NCBI GenBank assembly: GCA_964602655.1
Contig: CAZRSF010000014.1
Coordinates: 28,499 to 92,498 of the forward strand
Direction: 5' to 3'
DNA: 64,000 nucleotides
Source: Moduliflexus sp964602655
GTDB taxonomy: Bacteria > Moduliflexota > Moduliflexia > Moduliflexales > Moduliflexaceae
Below the pieces are notes generated by a model, which had not been told where the DNA came from, searched no databases, and was given only the letters and a program-made list of their open reading frames with translations. Shown piece by piece: positions 9,115-18,193 of the stretch. Each line of letters starts with the position of its first letter. Within the stretch, counting starts at the first letter, position 1. The position numbers and the translations under genes were made by a program.

Positions 9115-9960
9115 TTATCCGATCAACTCCTCATTTCCGATAAATTTGAACGACAGCCCCAAACCGGCCAGTACAAACACCACCAGAATAAACGTGATCG
9201 CCGCGCCGAACGGCCAATCCCGCGCCGTCAAAAATTGGTTCGTGATGAGGTTGCCCACCAACACGGTTTTTGCGCCGCCAAGCAAATCCGGAATCACGAA
9301 TTCGCCGATGGTCGGAATAAAGACCAGCATCACGCCAGCGGCAATACCGGGCGCGGTCAACGGCAGCGTCACATGCAGAAATGTCTTGATACGGTTTGCG
9401 CCCAAATCCATTGAGGCTTCCAGAAGAGACGGTTGCAGCTTTTCGAGCGAGGAATACAGCGGCAGCACCATAAACGGCAGGTAGCCGTACACCATGCCGA
9501 TCATAACCGATTTCATCGTGTACAGCAAATTCAACGGCTGACGAATGACCCCAATGGAAAGCAACAGCGAATTGATCAATCCCTCTTCTTGAAGAATCAC
9601 GATCCACGAATAGGTGCGAATCAGGAAGTTCGTCCAGAACGGAATGATCAGGAGAATCAGCAGCAGATTTTTCCAACGAGCCGGGGCAAAGGCGATAAAA
9701 TAGGCGAGCGGATATCCGCAGACAAGACAAAACATCGTCGTAAACAGGGCGATGCCCAGCGACCGCCACAAAATTTTGACATACAGCGGATCAATCGCCC
9801 GCGTATAATTTTCCAGTGTTGCCGTCCATTCGACGCCGCCATAGACGCCGCGCAGGACGAAGCTATATGCCAGGATAATGCCGAGCGGCACAAGAAAAAA
9901 AAAGAAGAGCCAGAATCCGGCGGGAAACAGCAACGCCCACAATCCGAATGACTTTTTCAT
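9115..9960 (-). CDS. potB: PotB, polyamine ABC transporter permease
   Basis: Inner-membrane permease, 281 residues from MKKSFGLWALL. The EAA loop is EASMDLGANRIKTFLHVTLP, and PTIGEFVIPDLLGG is characteristic of PotB. The ATG at 9960 overlaps the potA stop as ATGA, which decides this start over the longer open frame to 10002. It is co-transcribed with potA, potC and potD. Confidence 0.92.
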   Translation of the reverse strand: MKKSFGLWALLFPAGFWLFFFFLVPLGIILAYSFVLRGVYGGVEWTATLENYTRAIDPLYVKILWRSLGIALFTTMFCLVCGYPLAYFIAFAPARWKNLLLILLIIPFWTNFLIRTYSWIVILQEEGLINSLLLSIGVIRQPLNLLYTMKSVMIGMVYGYLPFMVLPLYSSLEKLQPSLLEASMDLGANRIKTFLHVTLPLTAPGIAAGVMLVFIPTIGEFVIPDLLGGAKTVLVGNLITNQFLTARDWPFGAAITFILVVFVLAGLGLSFKFIGNEELIG

Positions 9961-11066
9961 GACGGTTCCTCTTTGATCAGCGACGTGCTTTCCGGGTCCC
10001 AACTGATGAACACGTTGTCATACCAGGTAAATTTTTGTTTGGCGGTGTGTTGGAAGTTTTGCGCAAAGACTTGAAGCCGCGTGTTATTCGAGGGAATGCG
10101 GACAAAGTAGCGCGTGTCCGTGCCGACGTACATAATGTCTTCGATCTTGCCTTGCAGGACATTGGCGGCATGTTCGGGCTTTTCTTCTGAGATGATAAAT
10201 TTTTCAGGTCGAATCACGACTGTCACCGCTTCGCCCGGCGACAATGCCAAATCGGACTTCACCCAAATATCTGCGCCCGGCGAGATAATGCGCTTCAAGC
10301 CGTTTTCACTGTTGCGATACGTACCAGCGATGAAATTGGACATCCCGATAAAGTCCGCCACGAACCGCGTCGCCGGAAATTCATAAATTTCTGTCGGCGT
10401 ACCGATTTGTTCGACTTTGCCATGATTCATGACCGCGATTCGGTCGGAGATCGTCAACGCTTCCCGCTGGTCATGGGTCACGAAAATAAAGGTGATTTTG
10501 ACCTGTTCCTGAAGGTCCACCAGTTCGATCTGCATCTGTTCTCGCAGCTTTTGATCTAACGCGCCAAGCGGTTCATCCAACAGCAGCACCGACGGATGAT
10601 TCACTAAGGCGCGCGCCAACGCCACGCGCTGCTGCTGCCCGCCGCTGAGCTGCGTCGTTTTGCGATGTTCCAGACCGCTTAATTTCACGGTAGCCAACGC
10701 GTCTTGCACCGCTTCCGCAATTTTCACTTTCGGCGTCCGCTTCATTTTCAGGCCGTACGCAATATTGTTATAGACCGTCATGTGCGGAAACAGCGCATAA
10801 TTCTGGAACACCATATTCACATCGCGTTTATATGGCGGAACGTCGGTAATATCCCTGTCATCTAACAGAATAGAACCGGATGTTGGGGTTTCAAGCCCGG
10901 CAATCATGCGCAGGAGCGTGGTTTTCCCGCAGCCGCTTGGCCCAAGCAGCGAAAAAAATTCTCCCTTTGCGATTCCAAATGAGACATTATCTACGGCAAT
11001 TGTCTCCGCGCCGAACATTTTTGTCACATGACGTACTTCGACCGTATGCGCCATCTCTTTCTTCAT
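9957..11066 (-). CDS. potA: PotA, polyamine ABC transporter ATPase
   Basis: ATPase of the polyamine importer, 369 residues. It has Walker A GPSGCGKTT (about 43-51), signature LSGGQQQRVALARAL, Walker B VLLLDEPLGALD and switch FVTHD, then a C-terminal TOBE-like regulatory domain (GEAVTVVIRPEKF, about residues 270-365). An internal ATG at 11054 (MAHTVE) is an alternative start. The GAAGG site is only one base from the first ATG and 13 from the second, so the true start is uncertain. First gene of the operon. Confidence 0.92.
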   Translation of the reverse strand: MKKEMAHTVEVRHVTKMFGAETIAVDNVSFGIAKGEFFSLLGPSGCGKTTLLRMIAGLETPTSGSILLDDRDITDVPPYKRDVNMVFQNYALFPHMTVYNNIAYGLKMKRTPKVKIAEAVQDALATVKLSGLEHRKTTQLSGGQQQRVALARALVNHPSVLLLDEPLGALDQKLREQMQIELVDLQEQVKITFIFVTHDQREALTISDRIAVMNHGKVEQIGTPTEIYEFPATRFVADFIGMSNFIAGTYRNSENGLKRIISPGADIWVKSDLALSPGEAVTVVIRPEKFIISEEKPEHAANVLQGKIEDIMYVGTDTRYFVRIPSNNTRLQVFAQNFQHTAKQKFTWYDNVFISWDPESTSLIKEEPS

Positions 11067-11266
11067 CCTTCAGAAGGGCGATCATGACAAACAAGATCGC
11101 ACAAAACCCTTGATATTACAATACATTACGAATTGTGCATTCTCATCGTGTCTCATAACGTTCTGTCAATAAAAAATCATGATGACGCAAGAATTTGTTG
11201 GAAAGAACGACAAGGACGACGATAAGCAAGAATGGAGCGTATTCGCATGTATTGGCTGAAAATGGC

Positions 11267-11295
11267 TTGACAAAAGAGACGTATTCCATTCTTAT
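11267..11295 (+). promoter_or_regulatory. Candidate promoter for the ankyrin lipoprotein gene
   Basis: TTGACA (11267-11272) and TCTTAT (11290-11295) are separated by 17 bases, 46 nt before the ATG at 11341. A GGAGGAG ribosome site follows at 11332-11338. Confidence 0.5.
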
Positions 11296-11340
11296 CCACC
11301 TGTCGCGAAAAATTCCTGTTAATCGCTTATTGGAGGAGAT

Positions 11341-12072
11341 ATGAACGATTTTTATCAAAAGAGATGCTGCTGGATCATCGGAGTTCTCATGCTGTGTTGG
11401 AGTCTTGCGTATGTGTCGGGCTGCTCGAAGGAACCGGCGACGCGGAGCAACGTCATGAAAGGCGATCTTTTGTACGCGGCCTGGAGCGGAAACGCCACCC
11501 AGGCAGAAGCGATTCTTGCAAAAGGGGGGGACGTGAACGCTCGCGATGAATACGAGGCGACACCGTTGATATATGCCGCTTTTCAGAATCAACCAGGCGT
11601 GATGGCTGTATTGCTGAAGCACAACGCGGATGCGAATGCGCAGGATCAAATACGAATTACCGCATTGATGCAGGCCGCGCGCTATAATAATTCGCCGGAA
11701 TGCACTCAGTTGCTCTTGGCGTATCACGCCGATACAGAAATTCGCGACCGTTCCGGCAATACGGCCTTAATTTTCGCAGCATCCGGTGGAAACCCTCTGA
11801 TTATTCGTCAATTGATAGCGCGCGGAGCAGCGATGAACGTTCAAAATTCAGGAGGATTGACTCCACTCATGGCGGCAGTTCGGCTGAAAAAATATGAGGT
11901 GGTTCGTCAACTCCTCGTCGCGGGAGCAGATGTCAGTCTGATGATGCTCGACGGCAACACGGCATGGGATATCGCAGAGGAAATAGGCCACGACGACATT
12001 CTTGCGCTGCTGAGGGTCTTTGGAGCAACAGAGCCGTTGCCATTCGGCCTGAACGCGTTGATGCGGTTATAA
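11341..12072 (+). CDS. Ankyrin-repeat lipoprotein
   Basis: A 243-residue protein beginning with a signal peptide and the lipobox VSGC (Cys about residue 30), so it should be anchored to a membrane facing the periplasm. Four to five ankyrin repeats follow, with phrases such as GDVNARDEYEATPLIYAA, DANAQDQIRITALMQAA, DTEIRDRSGNTALIFAA and AMNVQNSGGLTPLMAAV. Ankyrin repeats bind other proteins; the partner is not evident. It stands alone between divergent potA and the convergent Helicase_C_3 gene. The GGAGG site fixes the start. Confidence 0.85.
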   Translation: MNDFYQKRCCWIIGVLMLCWSLAYVSGCSKEPATRSNVMKGDLLYAAWSGNATQAEAILAKGGDVNARDEYEATPLIYAAFQNQPGVMAVLLKHNADANAQDQIRITALMQAARYNNSPECTQLLLAYHADTEIRDRSGNTALIFAASGGNPLIIRQLIARGAAMNVQNSGGLTPLMAAVRLKKYEVVRQLLVAGADVSLMMLDGNTAWDIAEEIGHDDILALLRVFGATEPLPFGLNALMRL

Positions 12073-12102
12073 AAAAAGAGGCATCGGATTGCTCCGATGC
12101 CT
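12071..12102 (-). terminator. Terminator of the Helicase_C_3 gene
   Basis: A 10-bp stem (AGGCATCGGA with TCCGATGCCT, loop TTGC), read on the minus strand, ends in a run of seven T. It overlaps the last codon of the ankyrin gene. Confidence 0.8.
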
Positions 12103-12115
12103 AAACAGAGAAGAT

Positions 12116-13732
12116 TTATGAGGTTGCTCGCTGCGAAAAGGTTTCGATCTCCGGTTTCGGCATATAATCTTCTTCCTCTAACATCTCAACCAACTTAGCA
12201 TGATCTTTCCGCTGAATGACAAAATAGGTCGGCGCAACCTGGGCGATTAAGAATTTGGAAATCTTTTTCGATTCTTGCAATTCTTTGGCTAATGCCTCTG
12301 AATCGCATTTCAGCATGAGCGCATCCACAAAACTGATGCGGCCATACGTATTCGTCCATTCGCCGATCATGTCTTTCACGTTGTCAGGAATCGGATGCGC
12401 CGTATGCGTATCTAAAAAGTTCACGATTTCTTCGACGGACTTGCCTTCTTGCAACGTATGGTAAATAGATTGGCGCGATAACTTATAGACCACCTCGTCA
12501 TTGATGCGCACAAGGTCGGCGATCTTTCCTAATTCCCAACGAATCGAGGGATCCAGATCCTTGGATGAGACCACTTCGAAATTCGGTTTGATTGAAAAGC
12601 GTTTTTCAACCTGTTTTGGAAACAGCGAAATATCATTGACCAACAGGGCTGTTCCTACGGTGCTGATGCGAATGCCCAATTCGTCGTCCTTTGCGTCGGG
12701 GTGTTGCGTTTGCTCGATTCCGCCGATATACATCAGCGCATTCAGAAAATTCGGATCACGCGGTTTCGAACTCTGTTTGAACCACTTATGCTCTGGCATC
12801 AACTCGTTAAAAATACGATCAATAGATGCAGAGGTCAGCCATTTTCCTTTGGGAATCGAGAGCAATATTCGCAGCAAGAGCTGCGCTTCGGCGGACGAAC
12901 TCATGTACGCATCTTGCCAGAATTGGAAGATTTCTTTCATTTTAAAGAAATCAGGCTGTTCTAACCAACGTTCGACAATATCGGTGATCCGCAGATAATT
13001 CCCATCAATTTCCGTCAGCCCTTTGGCGTCGCAAAAACGATAGATAAACTCGAAGCGTGGCGGATAATACCCCTCTTCACGCTGCTCTTTTTCCATGTCT
13101 TCCAATGGAATTTCAGGCAATTCGAAAGAATCTAAAATGCGAAGTTGTGTGCGTTTGAAAATGACGAACTCTTGCGTTAATTTGACATTGTCTCGTTTTA
13201 AAAATGCTAAAAACGTAAAAATATCCCGAATGACGGCCAATCCGTCAAATCGTTTAGTGCGCGGCTGGCTTTGATAAAAATCTAACCGATCAAGGAGGTC
13301 CTGACCAATAATCTCCAACAAGGCTTCCGCCAAATCAAGCGGAATCGAATAGGTGCTGAACTCGTTTTCCTCAGATGCCGCAGAAATATACACAACTCCT
13401 CGCCCAACCAATGAATTCATGATGTTTTCCGGTTCGAATTCCTGGTGAGGAAACACGCGCCGTAATTCTTCATGGTATTTTTCAACCGTCATGCCAGCTT
13501 CTTCTTTGAAGAAAAGAATCATCATCACGCCAGCGGCCTGCACCTCAGACAACTCACTAAACAGCTTTTTCAAAAACCGGCGATCTCGAAATTTTTGTGT
13601 TAAGACTTCAATTAATCGGGCTTTCGAATAAAGATTACATTGCAGGCTATTTTCTAAGGTAATTGTCTGCGCGAGTTCGATTGGAATTTGCGATAAATAT
13701 TCTTGCAGTTTAATATTTTGTCCTAAATTCAA
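12116..13732 (-). CDS. Helicase_C_3 (XPB/Ssl2-like) domain protein without helicase motor
   Basis: A 538-residue cytoplasmic protein. Residues about 385-510 (IKPNFEVVSSKDLDPSIRWE, then DLVRINDEVVYKLSRQS and a YGRISFVDALMLKCDS region) match my memory of the XPB/Ssl2-like helicase C-terminal domain found in stand-alone bacterial and archaeal proteins. No Walker A/B or DEAD-box motif is present, so it cannot be a helicase by itself. The N-terminal 350 residues are helical winged-helix-like sequence. The frame opens with TTG at 13732, with a weak ribosome site and a stop just upstream, so the start is uncertain. Role unknown; perhaps protein or DNA binding. Confidence 0.6.
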   Translation of the reverse strand: MNLGQNIKLQEYLSQIPIELAQTITLENSLQCNLYSKARLIEVLTQKFRDRRFLKKLFSELSEVQAAGVMMILFFKEEAGMTVEKYHEELRRVFPHQEFEPENIMNSLVGRGVVYISAASEENEFSTYSIPLDLAEALLEIIGQDLLDRLDFYQSQPRTKRFDGLAVIRDIFTFLAFLKRDNVKLTQEFVIFKRTQLRILDSFELPEIPLEDMEKEQREEGYYPPRFEFIYRFCDAKGLTEIDGNYLRITDIVERWLEQPDFFKMKEIFQFWQDAYMSSSAEAQLLLRILLSIPKGKWLTSASIDRIFNELMPEHKWFKQSSKPRDPNFLNALMYIGGIEQTQHPDAKDDELGIRISTVGTALLVNDISLFPKQVEKRFSIKPNFEVVSSKDLDPSIRWELGKIADLVRINDEVVYKLSRQSIYHTLQEGKSVEEIVNFLDTHTAHPIPDNVKDMIGEWTNTYGRISFVDALMLKCDSEALAKELQESKKISKFLIAQVAPTYFVIQRKDHAKLVEMLEEEDYMPKPEIETFSQRATS

Positions 13733-13832
13733 AATCCGTCATGATCAGCAATCAGCGGCAAGAGACACACCACCCACTCTTACCGCTGGTTCTAATACAT
13801 TCTTTTTTCCCGAACGATAACTAACCGGCTAA

Positions 13833-15731
13833 TTAATACCACACCGTAATTCGACTGCCCGGATAGAGCAATGTCCCGGAGTCAAAATTATTCCACTGCT
13901 GTAACTGGCTCACGCTCACGCCAAAAGACGCGGCAATTTTACTCAACGAATCCCCGCGTTTGACACGATAGGTCCGCATTTTTTTATCAGAACTTGCTCC
14001 CTTTGCGCTTGCAACCTTTGTAGATTTCGCCGGGACTTTTATGATTTGTCCGATTTGGAGGCGGTTGGCTTTTTTTATCCGATTAAACGATTTCAGCGTC
14101 TCCACATCAACATGATACTGTTCAGCGATACTGGCTAACGTGTCCCCTTTCCGAATTGTATGCGAGATCGTCTTCTTTGTCGCTTTTGCTGTCTCAACAC
14201 TTCTCTTTCCAGATGTGGGGATTTTTAATTTCTGTCCAACTTGTAATGATTTGACATTACGAATATTATTGGCGCGTCGAATATCCTCCACGCTGACTTT
14301 ATATTTTTTCGCAATGGTCGAAGGGTTTTCTCCTTTTCGAACGCGATGGATAAGATATTCTTCCGAGGTCTTTGCGCGAGATTTTGACGGCGCAATTTCC
14401 GTCTTTTTCGCGACAACGGCTGGGGTTGCCATCTCTTCCGGTTCATCTGCCACCGAGGGTTCCATCTGCTGCGCAAGCACGACCGATTCGGTACTCTTCG
14501 GGATTCTCAACGCATATTTGCCAGAACCGGCAGGCGTTTTTCCCTGTTTTAATTCCGGGTTCAGATGGCGCAGTTCTTCATAACTGATCCCTAACTGCTT
14601 CGCGACGTGTTTTAAATCGCTTCCTCTTTTGACATCTACCACAACGGAGGAGACTGGCTGAATTTCAAGAGGCGACAGACCAAATTGTTCGGCATGTTTC
14701 GCAATAAAAATCGCCGCTTTGATTCGGGCGACATAGTGTTTCGCGCCACTTCCGAACGCTCTGGTTTCGGCTAATTCTTCGATATCGCGTGTGCGATGCC
14801 TCCCGATCGCGTTATGCACTTTATATTCCCCCATATAATAGCCGGCAAACGCCAATTCCCAATCTCCCAGCATCCCATACAGGTCTCCTAAATATTTTGC
14901 CGCTGCTTCGGACGCTTTTTTCGGATCGCGACGTTCATCTACGTAGGAATCGATCTGTAAATCGTAATTCTTCCCCGTTGAACGAACAAACTGCCATAAG
15001 CCAACGGCTCCGGCAGGAGAAACGGCATCCACTCTGAAATTGCTTTCAATCAGAGGAATAAATGTCAATTCGACAGGAAGTTTATTGGCTTTGAAAATCG
15101 GAAGGATCATCGGCAGGTATTCTGCGGCGCGTTCCATACCTTTGCGATACTGCGAATGGTCTTTCGTGAACTCTTTGACATACTTCATGACCAACTCATC
15201 AGACTCATCAATCGTAATTTCGCCTAATGTCCCTTCAGGGTTTTCGAAAATCGAGGTTGACGAGCTTTCCTCTTCAACGAGGAACTCCGGACGAGTTGTA
15301 GAAAGAAAAGCTTCAAGTTCATCGCTATTTTCGGCCTCTTCTCGCACGTCTTCTTTCGCAAGGCCTTCACGATAACGTTCTTCTAATTCAAGTTTATGAA
15401 TCTGGGCAAACAGTTTATCATAGGTTTCGGTCAGCCGATAATGCGTCTCCGCATCCATATCGGCTTCAAGCAACATTTCCAATGCCTGATCGAATTGATG
15501 ATGCGCTGACTCCCAACGATGATGTTTGTAATGTTCGACTCCTTCTTCGTAATAGGCTTCTGCCTGTTCGATAATCTCCTCAAGTTCGGTAACGGCGACC
15601 TGTTCATCCGTTACAGCGATTTGCTCCAATGCAACCTCTTTCGCGTCTTGCGATTGGCTGCATCCGCCCAACAACAAGACTCCCATCCAACAGCCATATA
15701 GCAAACATCCGATTCTTTTCTGTATCTTCAT
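13833..15731 (-). CDS. mltD: MltD-type membrane-bound lytic transglycosylase with four LysM domains
   Basis: Periplasmic lipoprotein of 632 residues that cleaves peptidoglycan glycan strands. Lipobox LLGGC puts the lipidated Cys at residue 24. Residues 40-135 are Glu-rich and helical (TPR-like). The transglycosylase domain covers about 185-340, with catalytic Glu229 in PLIESNF followed by SPAGAVGLWQF. The usual AYNAG motif reads GYYMGEYKV here. A divergent LysM and three clear LysM repeats follow (VRKGENPSTIAKKY, IRKGDTLASIAEQY, VKRGDSLSKIAASF). The ATG at 15731 is preceded by GAGGGAG at 8 nt, unlike the longer frame to 15761. E. coli MltD is shorter, with two LysM domains. Confidence 0.9.
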   Translation of the reverse strand: MKIQKRIGCLLYGCWMGVLLLGGCSQSQDAKEVALEQIAVTDEQVAVTELEEIIEQAEAYYEEGVEHYKHHRWESAHHQFDQALEMLLEADMDAETHYRLTETYDKLFAQIHKLELEERYREGLAKEDVREEAENSDELEAFLSTTRPEFLVEEESSSTSIFENPEGTLGEITIDESDELVMKYVKEFTKDHSQYRKGMERAAEYLPMILPIFKANKLPVELTFIPLIESNFRVDAVSPAGAVGLWQFVRSTGKNYDLQIDSYVDERRDPKKASEAAAKYLGDLYGMLGDWELAFAGYYMGEYKVHNAIGRHRTRDIEELAETRAFGSGAKHYVARIKAAIFIAKHAEQFGLSPLEIQPVSSVVVDVKRGSDLKHVAKQLGISYEELRHLNPELKQGKTPAGSGKYALRIPKSTESVVLAQQMEPSVADEPEEMATPAVVAKKTEIAPSKSRAKTSEEYLIHRVRKGENPSTIAKKYKVSVEDIRRANNIRNVKSLQVGQKLKIPTSGKRSVETAKATKKTISHTIRKGDTLASIAEQYHVDVETLKSFNRIKKANRLQIGQIIKVPAKSTKVASAKGASSDKKMRTYRVKRGDSLSKIAASFGVSVSQLQQWNNFDSGTLLYPGSRITVWY

Positions 15732-15838
15732 GCGGCATACTCCCTCGTAAATAGAAGGCACAAATCCCTTTATTCTGTTCCATACGAATCGTCTCCTTCC
15801 TCGTGATTATGATAGAGGTTGATAACGTTCCTCAGTAT

Positions 15839-16120
15839 TTAAGAGATCCTGCCATGCTTTTTCATTTGCTCTTCGAACGTCTTTTGATACATAATATCCC
15901 ATTCCCGCGAGCCTTCTGCAATATTACGTTTGTATGATTTCAAAATTCGGCGCACTTCCTGATCCACCTCCTCTTCAATTTGCAATTCGCCAATCATAAA
16001 ATTAGCGATTTCCATGCGTAACGTATTTTTATCAACAAGCCAGGTGGCTCCTTCTGAGTTCTCCAGGGCGCTGACGATGAGATGCGACCAATGCATGAGC
16101 TTATCTCGGCTGACTCTCAT
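15839..16120 (-). CDS. DUF507 family protein (second of tandem pair)
   Basis: A small cytoplasmic protein of 93 residues, largely helical and highly charged. The phrases MRVSRDKLMHWSHLIV and ELQIEEEVDQEVRRILKSY are typical of DUF507. The start overlaps the stop of the upstream paralogue as ATGA, so the two are translationally coupled and could form a heterodimer. Function unknown. Confidence 0.78.
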   Translation of the reverse strand: MRVSRDKLMHWSHLIVSALENSEGATWLVDKNTLRMEIANFMIGELQIEEEVDQEVRRILKSYKRNIAEGSREWDIMYQKTFEEQMKKHGRIS

Positions 16121-16398
16121 AAAATCAAATTCCGCTCCTTCACTAATTTACGCTTCACCATTTGGAACATCTCATGATACTCAATATGCTGTTGCCGCAT
16201 ATATTGAGCATACCCCTCCAAAACTTTCCGAACTTCTTCGTCAAGGTCCTCTTCGACTTTCAAGTCAGCCAAAATAGCATTCGTAATTCTCGCCTGTACG
16301 CTTTTTGGATCTCCTTGAAGCCGAAGACAACTTTTCTGTATTAAATGGTGAAACAACCGCTCACCGAGCGATTCTACGTAATCCCGTCGCAATTTCAT
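16117..16398 (-). CDS. DUF507 family protein (first of tandem pair)
   Basis: Also 93 residues, beginning MKLRRDYVESLGERLFHHLI and containing DLKVEEDLDEEVRKVLEGY. The frame is open to 16737, but the upstream part looks non-coding and the DUF507 homology begins at this ATG. The ribosome site is weak. It is a tandem paralogue of the next gene and shares the acidic E-E-D/E-x-D-E/Q-E-V-R core. Confidence 0.75.
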   Translation of the reverse strand: MKLRRDYVESLGERLFHHLIQKSCLRLQGDPKSVQARITNAILADLKVEEDLDEEVRKVLEGYAQYMRQQHIEYHEMFQMVKRKLVKERNLIL

Positions 16399-16569
16399 AG
16401 AGTCGAATATGTGTTCAGCATTGAAAAAGATGATAAAAATATTGAGAGCGCTATTTTGAACTATTACATGTATCATGTATCGGGTTATGCCGTCAAGAAA
16501 AAAATGGTTTGCCCTGTGACAGGAGTGAAATACGGAGAGATAAATGTTGAAAACTCTGAGGGAAATTTT

Positions 16570-16605
16570 CTGATGAACGTCATTTTTTATCCTGACGTTC
16601 ATCAG
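16570..16605. repeat. Perfect 13-bp hairpin between the small unknown gene and the DUF507 pair
   Basis: CTGATGAACGTCA and TGACGTTCATCAG are separated by 10 bases. It lies 23 nt after the stop of the minus-strand gene 16628-16939 and could act as its terminator or protect a 3 prime end, though no T-run follows on that strand. The rest of 16399-16627 is AT-rich with no gene. Confidence 0.6.
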
Positions 16606-16627
16606 GTATCTTCGAGATGTTGCCTTC

Positions 16628-16939
16628 TTACGATGCCATTTTTTTTCGAGTCGAACGAGATTTCGCCTTTTCTGGCGAACGTAACGATATTTTATGCTGT
16701 TTCCTGAGAAAAATTGGATTATCATGACGAAATTCATCCCAGACCTCGATACATTGATTCATATCACAGGCCGTTTGCATCCGCTGAACGGCATCATCCG
16801 TTAAGTTCTCGATCCAACCGGCATGAATCAAGCGTCCGATATCTCGCATTGCCATTTTTAATTCCTGCTGCTGGAGTCCCATAATTTGTATGGTTGGTTG
16901 GCCATATAACAACCCTCGTTTTATTTCAGTCCAGTTCAT
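16628..16939 (-). CDS. Small hypothetical protein
   Basis: A 103-residue protein I do not recognise, beginning MNWTEIKRGLLYGQPTIQIM. It has a helical middle and a strongly basic C-terminus rich in Lys, Arg and Ser, possibly nucleic-acid binding. The ATG at 16939 has an excellent AAGGAGG site, which supports real translation. It lies upstream of the DUF507 pair on the same strand, with a 230-nt gap and a hairpin between. Confidence 0.6.
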   Translation of the reverse strand: MNWTEIKRGLLYGQPTIQIMGLQQQELKMAMRDIGRLIHAGWIENLTDDAVQRMQTACDMNQCIEVWDEFRHDNPIFLRKQHKISLRSPEKAKSRSTRKKMAS

Positions 16940-17272
16940 AGTCTCCTCCTTAATAATTATCACAATAAAATAAATACATTATACAAGTATAATAGGAATA
17001 AAAGACGAATATTTGCAAGTCTTTTTTGAATAATTTTACTCAGCACAATGATCTAATAGCATAAACATTATAAAAACAATAAGATGCATGGAATAAAAAA
17101 TAATTCGCAGTTTACGATAAGCGCGCCGCTCGCTATAAACGCTTGACTGATTTCTTACGTGCAGAAATATTTTATTCCGAATCGCATACATAACTTGTAG
17201 AGTATGACGATGCAGATGATATGATGGCAAAAGGGAGCGAAGAGGAAGGGGTTACGCAAGACACTATCGAAT
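16940..17272. other. AT-rich intergenic region
   Basis: About 330 bases, strongly AT-rich at 16960-17100, with only short unconvincing open frames. I see no RNA gene or clear repeat. It probably contains the promoter of the 16628-16939 gene. Confidence 0.5.
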
Positions 17273-18088
17273 TTAAGCAATCCCGAATCGCCAGGGATGT
17301 GTATATATGTAAAACCCGCGCGCTTTCAGAAAGCTGATGTAGGTGCAGTTCAGTCTGTCGGCGAATTGCAGCGCCAAATCAGTCGGCGCGGAGACCGACG
17401 CCACCACCGGAATCGCGATGCGTGCGGCTTTTTGCATCATTTCGAAACTGGCGCGACTGGAGAGCATGAGCAGTTTGTCATCAGTCGCAATATTGTTCAG
17501 CAGAATATGCCCGATCAGCTTATCCAATCCGTTATGCCGCCCGATGTCTTCCGCGCCAAACAGCGCGTTACCATGCGGATCGAATAACGCGGCTCCATGC
17601 GTGGCACCGCATTTTGCGCGTAACGTCTGACTCGCATCCAATTTTTCCGGGAACGACGCCACAATCGCCAGATCGAATCGTTGCTGCGAACGAATCGGCG
17701 GGATATTGCGCATCGCGTCGTCAAGAATCTGCGCTCGATTGAGCGAGCCGCTGGACGATTTGATTGCGCTGCCGCATTTTCCCTGTTTACCCGTAAACGA
17801 AGGAATCGTCAGGTCAACGCGCTGAATGAAAGGCGCATAGGCATTCGCATGACACGCAATGCCGGTCACATCGGCGGCAGATGCGATCAACTCGTCGGTA
17901 AAACAGAATCCGACCGCTAATTCGCGCTCTGCGCCGGGCGTTCGCATCAGCGTGACATACGACTCGCCGTTAATCCGTAACTCTAACGGAATCTCCTGAC
18001 AAATCGGATTGTCAACTCGCGTTATTTCGCCGTTTTTTACCAGAATCGGCCTGTGCATCACAATCGGATCATGTTCGAAATTCATCAT
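17273..18088 (-). CDS. fdhD: FdhD, formate dehydrogenase accessory sulfurtransferase
   Basis: A cytoplasmic factor of about 271 residues that passes sulfur from a cysteine desulfurase to the molybdenum cofactor of formate dehydrogenases. Recognisable phrases are PLELRINGESYVTLMRTPGAERELAVGF (given here only as a region, about residues 25-52), TGKQGKCGSAI, GATHGAALFD and EDIGRHNGLDKLIGH. E. coli FdhD has a CGVCG loop; here only the second Cys is kept. The GGGGTGA site favours an ATG near 18088 over the GTG at 18103. No formate dehydrogenase genes lie in the window. Confidence 0.88.
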   Translation of the reverse strand: MMNFEHDPIVMHRPILVKNGEITRVDNPICQEIPLELRINGESYVTLMRTPGAERELAVGFCFTDELIASAADVTGIACHANAYAPFIQRVDLTIPSFTGKQGKCGSAIKSSSGSLNRAQILDDAMRNIPPIRSQQRFDLAIVASFPEKLDASQTLRAKCGATHGAALFDPHGNALFGAEDIGRHNGLDKLIGHILLNNIATDDKLLMLSSRASFEMMQKAARIAIPVVASVSAPTDLALQFADRLNCTYISFLKARGFYIYTHPWRFGIA

Positions 18089-18193
18089 AAATTCAGGCAT
18101 CACCCCGCGCCGCCGGTTGCTGGCAAGAAGAAAATACGATTGCTCGAAAAAATATTTGACAGCAATCTATCATATAAAAATAGAAGAGCCGCC

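Noticed and set aside
16399..16737. N-terminal extension of the first DUF507 gene
   Set aside because: The added 113 residues look random, overlap the end of another gene and contain the hairpin at 16570-16605; DUF507 similarity starts at 16398.
17036..17230. A 64-residue minus-strand frame in the AT-rich gap
   Set aside because: No ribosome site; its composition is what AT-rich non-coding DNA gives.
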